Assembly: GCA_016649525.1 (NCBI GenBank)
Contig: JAENXM010000063.1
Coordinates: 1 to 8,810 of the forward strand
Length of the DNA stretch: 8,810 nt
Source: Actinomycetota bacterium
Lineage (GTDB): Bacteria > Actinomycetota > Geothermincolia > Fen-727 > Anoxymicrobiaceae
Direction: 5' to 3'
Shown here piece by piece: positions 5,674 through 8,810 of the stretch (position 1 is the first letter of the stretch; each line of letters opens with the position of its first letter). A program made the translations under genes and the position numbers. Under the pieces are notes generated by a model. The model was not told the origin of the DNA, did not search any database, and saw only the letters and a list, made by a program, of their open reading frames with translations.

Positions 5674-6852
5674 ATGGGAATGGTCGAATGGTTCGAGTTC
5701 CAGATGCCCGGCAAGGTCATATGCGCCGAGCACTGCGTTGACAGCATAGGGACCGAGATGGACAAAGCCTGCGGCAACAAGGTCCTTGTCGTCACCGATG
5801 AAGACGTCGAGAAGGCCGGTCTCGTCCGACATGTAATCGACGGCATGGAGAGCGGGAATGGTGAGATCGTAGGCGTTTTCAACGAGGTCCCTCCCAACTC
5901 GGAGTTGCAGGTCGTTCAGGCGTGCTACGAGAAAGCGCTGAAACTAGAGGCGGATGCGCTCATATCAGTCGGCGGCGGTTCGAGCATAGACACGGCGAAG
6001 GCCGCGGCCATGCTGATGGTCGAGGGCGGCAATCTCATCGACCACCAGAGCGCCGTTTACATGCCGAGAGGGCCCTTGCCCCCGCACATAGCGGTCCCGA
6101 CCACGTCCGGCACGGGTTCCGAGTCCACCTACATGGCCGTCATCCTCGACAAGGACCAGCAGCTCAAAGTGCGGTTCCAGGCACCCGAGCTTACCCCCAC
6201 TGTAGCAATGCTCGATCCGGTCATGACGATAACCATGCCGCCGCCTCTTACCGCTTCGACGGGGATGGACGCGATGGCGCACTGCATCGAGGCCATGTAT
6301 TCGGAGATGCACCAGCCGATAAGCGACAGCCTGAGCCTGCACGCTATCAGGCTGATCGCCCGTTACCTGCCGGCAGCCACGAGGAACGGGGATGACATCG
6401 AGGCGAGGACTTACATGGCGATAGCGGCCAATATGGCCGGAACGGCGTTCGCCAACTCATCGACGACAATAGTGCACGCCATGGCAAACTCGGTCGGAGG
6501 GCATTTCGGCGTACCACACGGCGTGGCGAACGCCATCCTGCTTCCGTACGGGATGGAGTTCAACATAGACTTCATGCCGGAAGAGGTGGCACCCCGGTTG
6601 CGGATGGTCGCAGAGGCGTTCGGCCTTGACGTCAGCGGTGACGATGACGTAGAAGCGTCCAAGAAGGCGGTCGAGGTAATAAAAGGACTAACGGTGGAGC
6701 TCGGCCTGCCCCGGAAGCTTAGCGAGGCCGGCGTCCCGGAGGACGGACTCGAGCGCGTATCCAGGGATGCCATGCTCGACGGCTCCATTTTCAACAATCC
6801 GGGCGAGCCAGAGCTGGAGCAGGTCATCGACCTTTTCAGGAAGGCGTATTGA
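5674..6852 (+). CDS. Iron-type (group III) alcohol dehydrogenase, paralog 1
   Basis: This 392-residue cytoplasmic enzyme probably interconverts an alcohol and an aldehyde or ketone with NAD(P)(H); the substrate cannot be told. The nucleotide-binding GGGSSIDTAKA is at 100-110 and PTTSGTGSE at 142-150. The metal ligands are Asp199 and His203 in GMDAMAH, His268, and His282 in VPHGVANAILLP, with the exact 4- and 14-residue spacings of the family (FucO Asp196, His200, His263, His277). The position matching FucO His267, usually histidine and thought to be relevant to catalysis, is Asn272, which may alter activity. Length is normal for the family. It lies 49 bases after mnmA and 44 before its paralog, so the three genes may be cotranscribed. 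The start at 5674 was chosen by its Shine-Dalgarno site. Confidence 0.92.
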   Translation: MGMVEWFEFQMPGKVICAEHCVDSIGTEMDKACGNKVLVVTDEDVEKAGLVRHVIDGMESGNGEIVGVFNEVPPNSELQVVQACYEKALKLEADALISVGGGSSIDTAKAAAMLMVEGGNLIDHQSAVYMPRGPLPPHIAVPTTSGTGSESTYMAVILDKDQQLKVRFQAPELTPTVAMLDPVMTITMPPPLTASTGMDAMAHCIEAMYSEMHQPISDSLSLHAIRLIARYLPAATRNGDDIEARTYMAIAANMAGTAFANSSTTIVHAMANSVGGHFGVPHGVANAILLPYGMEFNIDFMPEEVAPRLRMVAEAFGLDVSGDDDVEASKKAVEVIKGLTVELGLPRKLSEAGVPEDGLERVSRDAMLDGSIFNNPGEPELEQVIDLFRKAY

Positions 6853-6896
6853 GCCATGTGGATATCAGTTGAACGTCTCTAGGGGAGGTAATGTAG

Positions 6897-8069
6897 ATGG
6901 GACTCAATGAATACTTCGAGTTCTGCGTCTCAACCAAGGTGATGTACGGCGAGAACCTGGCCGCCGAGGTCGGTGGTGAAGCGGAGGCGCTCGAGGGGAC
7001 CAAAGCCATCATAATCACGGACAAGGGCGTCCTCGATGCAGGCCTCGTAGAGCCTGTAAAGAAAAGTCTCGAGGATAGCTCGCTCGAACTGGTCGAGGTC
7101 TATTCCGATGTCCCCGTCAACTCCGAGGTCGAGGTCTGTAAAGAGATATCCGAACTCGGGAAGGCGAAAGGAGTCGATACCCTCGTCTCCGTAGGAGGCG
7201 GGAGCGTCATAGACACCACCAAGGGCGCCAACATTCTGCTCAGCGTCGGTGGTGACCTCCTCGAGGACTGGCAGGGTACACACCTCGTACCGGAGCCGCT
7301 CAAGAAGCACATCGCCGTTCCAACCACCGCCGGAACAGGGGCGGAGGTCACCCTCGGCGCCGTGATAAAGAACACCCCGGCCGGCCAGAAGATATCCTTC
7401 AACAGCAAATACCTTCTCCCCGACGTAGCTATACTCGACCCGATGCTAACGGTATCGATGCCACCACGTCTGACCGCTGCGACCGGGATCGACGCGCTTA
7501 CGCATGGAGTCGAATCCTTCACAAGCCTCGAGCATTCACCGCCTGCCGACGCGTTCAGCTACTACGTTGTCCAGACCATCTTTATGAACCTTCCAACCGC
7601 ATTCGAGAACGGCAAGGACCTCGAGGCAAGAGGCTATATGCTCATCGCCGCGAACATGGCGGGCACCGCGCTTTCGACCATTATGTCCATCGGCGCCTGC
7701 CACGGTATGGCGCACGCCGCCGGCGGCCTGAGCCCGGTCGAGCACGGCGTCGCGAACGCGATAATCCTTCCCGTCGTTATGGAGTACAACCTGGAGCACT
7801 GCGCGGACCGCTACGCGGGTCTGGCCGGCGCTGCGGGCGTGGATGTCGCGGGGCTGGATGACGTAGCAGCTGCGAAAAAGGTCACCGGCAGGATAACCGA
7901 ATTCATACGAGGCTTCGGACTGCCTCAGACCTTGAAGGAGGCCGGGGCCGACATAGCTCTCGCCGAGAGGATGGCGGAGGAAGCGATGGGCGACGGCCAG
8001 ATGTACGGCAATCCCCGTGAAACCGATTACGACGAGATCCTGGCGCTCTTCAATCGACTGCTGGAATAG
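6897..8069 (+). CDS. Iron-type (group III) alcohol dehydrogenase, paralog 2
   Basis: A 390-residue paralog of the preceding enzyme, colinear with it almost without gaps through the metal-binding half. It has GGGSVIDTTKGA (100-111), PTTAGTGAE (142-150), and Asp199 and His203 in GIDALTH. His269 lies in GACHGMAHAAGG and His283 in PVEHGVANAIILP. All four metal ligands are present, and unlike paralog 1 it keeps the extra histidine (His273). The usual Pro-His-Gly of the last ligand motif reads Glu-His-Gly. The substrate is not evident; differences around the metal site suggest the two enzymes differ in substrate or role. A strong Shine-Dalgarno site, AGGGGAGG (6881-6888), precedes the ATG. The gene ends four bases before a perfect palindrome that probably closes the transcription unit. 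Confidence 0.93.
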   Translation: MGLNEYFEFCVSTKVMYGENLAAEVGGEAEALEGTKAIIITDKGVLDAGLVEPVKKSLEDSSLELVEVYSDVPVNSEVEVCKEISELGKAKGVDTLVSVGGGSVIDTTKGANILLSVGGDLLEDWQGTHLVPEPLKKHIAVPTTAGTGAEVTLGAVIKNTPAGQKISFNSKYLLPDVAILDPMLTVSMPPRLTAATGIDALTHGVESFTSLEHSPPADAFSYYVVQTIFMNLPTAFENGKDLEARGYMLIAANMAGTALSTIMSIGACHGMAHAAGGLSPVEHGVANAIILPVVMEYNLEHCADRYAGLAGAAGVDVAGLDDVAAAKKVTGRITEFIRGFGLPQTLKEAGADIALAERMAEEAMGDGQMYGNPRETDYDEILALFNRLLE

Positions 8070-8073
8070 ATGC

Positions 8074-8106
8074 TGACACATTTGGTGCCAGGCACCAAAT
8101 GTGTCA
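8074..8106. repeat. Perfect 33-nt palindrome, terminator or REP-like element
   Basis: Two 16-base arms, TGACACATTTGGTGCC and its exact reverse complement, are separated by a single A. The palindrome starts four bases after the stop of the second dehydrogenase and is followed by TTTT (8107-8110). As RNA it would form a stem of about 14-15 pairs with a tight loop, able to act as a terminator. The length and perfect symmetry, with the GGTGCCAGGCACC core, also resemble dispersed REP-type palindromes mobilised by IS200/Y1-like transposases. One copy is present here and no transposase gene is in the window. Confidence 0.8.
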
Positions 8107-8140
8107 TTTTCTCAAGAATCAATACCTGACCCATTTTCTA

Positions 8141-8146
8141 TATAAT
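8141..8146 (+). promoter_or_regulatory. Probable -10 box for the FAD oxidoreductase gene
   Basis: A consensus TATAAT lies 30 bases before the start codon, in an AT-rich stretch just after the palindrome. No good -35 hexamer is visible at the standard distance, so the promoter may be weak or activator-dependent. Confidence 0.5.
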
Positions 8147-8175
8147 ATTAACGACTACTAAACGGGGAGGTCCTC

Positions 8176-8810
8176 ATGGGTGCTGATGTTTTGGTTATTG
8201 GGGCGGGCTTCGGAGGATTGACCGCCGCGGCGGTCCTGGCACATAACGGGGTCGAGGTGGAAGTCTTCGAGGCGACCGGTCACCTCGGCGGCAGGGCGGC
8301 CTTCGACCGCAAGGACGGATTCCTGGTGGACTACGGGATCCACGCGAACCGCTTCGCGAGCGAAGGAGCGGCGACCGCGGCGCTGCGGGAGATAGGTCAC
8401 GAGATCGATTTCATCTCCATGGGCGAGCCGCAGCTCTATAGAGATGGAACCTTCGTCCCTCTTCCCAACGGCGTTCCGCAGATGCTGAAGGCCGGCTTTC
8501 TCTCCCTGTCCGATAAGCTGGTGATGGTCGGCGACATGCTGAGGCTCGTGCTCGCGAACCCGCGAAAGAAGGCGGATGTACCCCTCGGGAAGGCCGCCTG
8601 GGGGATGGGAAGAAAAGAGGTATCATCCATTTTCAAGCTTCTTTCAGGCCTAGGGCTGGTATCCCCCGACATCAACACCACCAGTGCGGGTGATTTCGCG
8701 ATATTCCTGAAGAAAGCACTGAAGGCCAAGGAGAGCGTCGCCTATCCGCGCGGCGGGACCAGCCAGATCATAGAAGCGCTGTCAAATAAGATCGAGCAGT
8801 CGGGAAACAT
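8176..8810 (+). CDS. Phytoene-desaturase-like FAD oxidoreductase (3' end outside window)
   Basis: The first 211 codons of a flavoprotein are open to the window edge with no stop. The N terminus is a dinucleotide-binding fold: GAGFGG at 9-14, the acidic end of the second strand at FEA (31-33), GGR at 38-40 and the FAD-contact motif GFLVDYGIH at 48-56. YPRGGTSQIIEAL (190-202) matches the second conserved block of the COG1233 phytoene dehydrogenase/amine-oxidase-like group. Members act on carotenoids, retinoids, amines or unknown lipids; with the C-terminal substrate domain missing, the reaction cannot be named. GGGGAGG (8164-8170) sits five bases before the ATG. Its own promoter-like sequence and the palindrome upstream suggest a transcription unit separate from the dehydrogenases. 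Confidence 0.85.
   Translation, partial: MGADVLVIGAGFGGLTAAAVLAHNGVEVEVFEATGHLGGRAAFDRKDGFLVDYGIHANRFASEGAATAALREIGHEIDFISMGEPQLYRDGTFVPLPNGVPQMLKAGFLSLSDKLVMVGDMLRLVLANPRKKADVPLGKAAWGMGRKEVSSIFKLLSGLGLVSPDINTTSAGDFAIFLKKALKAKESVAYPRGGTSQIIEALSNKIEQSGN

Overview
The window is about 8.8 kb of moderately GC-rich bacterial DNA. It carries eight genes I consider real (one cut by the right edge), one doubtful small ORF, and one clear RNA regulator. Strong Shine-Dalgarno sites, frequent ATA and AGG codons, a complete terminator-type T-box leader and anaerobe-type genes (iron-dependent alcohol dehydrogenases, the DUF39/ferredoxin homocysteine route) suggest an anaerobic Gram-positive lineage. A deep-branching actinobacterium or a GC-rich clostridial relative would fit. 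This placement is inference, with low confidence below phylum level.

Left part (1-1617, + strand): a 5' region with a small hairpin, then a dihydrolipoyl dehydrogenase (lpdA). It converges, with a 5-bp gap, on a minus-strand operon (3862 down to 1623) that encodes, in order of transcription, a DUF39 homocysteine-biosynthesis protein, a NIL-domain two-cluster ferredoxin and a small alpha/beta hydrolase.

Middle (3863-4598): the minus-strand operon is preceded by a textbook T-box riboswitch. The sequence shows a Stem I specifier loop offering AUG, a GGUG distal loop, a T-box bulge UGGUACC and a Rho-independent terminator. The AUG specifier, together with a bulge that fits a tRNA with discriminator base A, points to tRNA-Met. 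The operon should therefore be switched on when methionyl-tRNA is scarce, which suits an enzyme pair that makes homocysteine, the direct precursor of methionine. Divergently on the + strand lies a doubtful 76-aa membrane ORF whose stop overlaps the start of mnmA.

Right part (4599-8810, + strand): mnmA (tRNA 2-thiouridylase), two tandem paralogous iron-type alcohol dehydrogenases, a perfect 33-nt palindrome that may be a terminator or a REP-like element, and a new promoter followed by the first 211 codons of a phytoene-desaturase-like FAD oxidoreductase that runs off the window.

The most notable system is the T-box-controlled DUF39/NIL-ferredoxin/hydrolase operon. It looks like a sulfide-to-homocysteine assimilation unit under direct tRNA-Met control, with a hydrolase as an unexplained third member.
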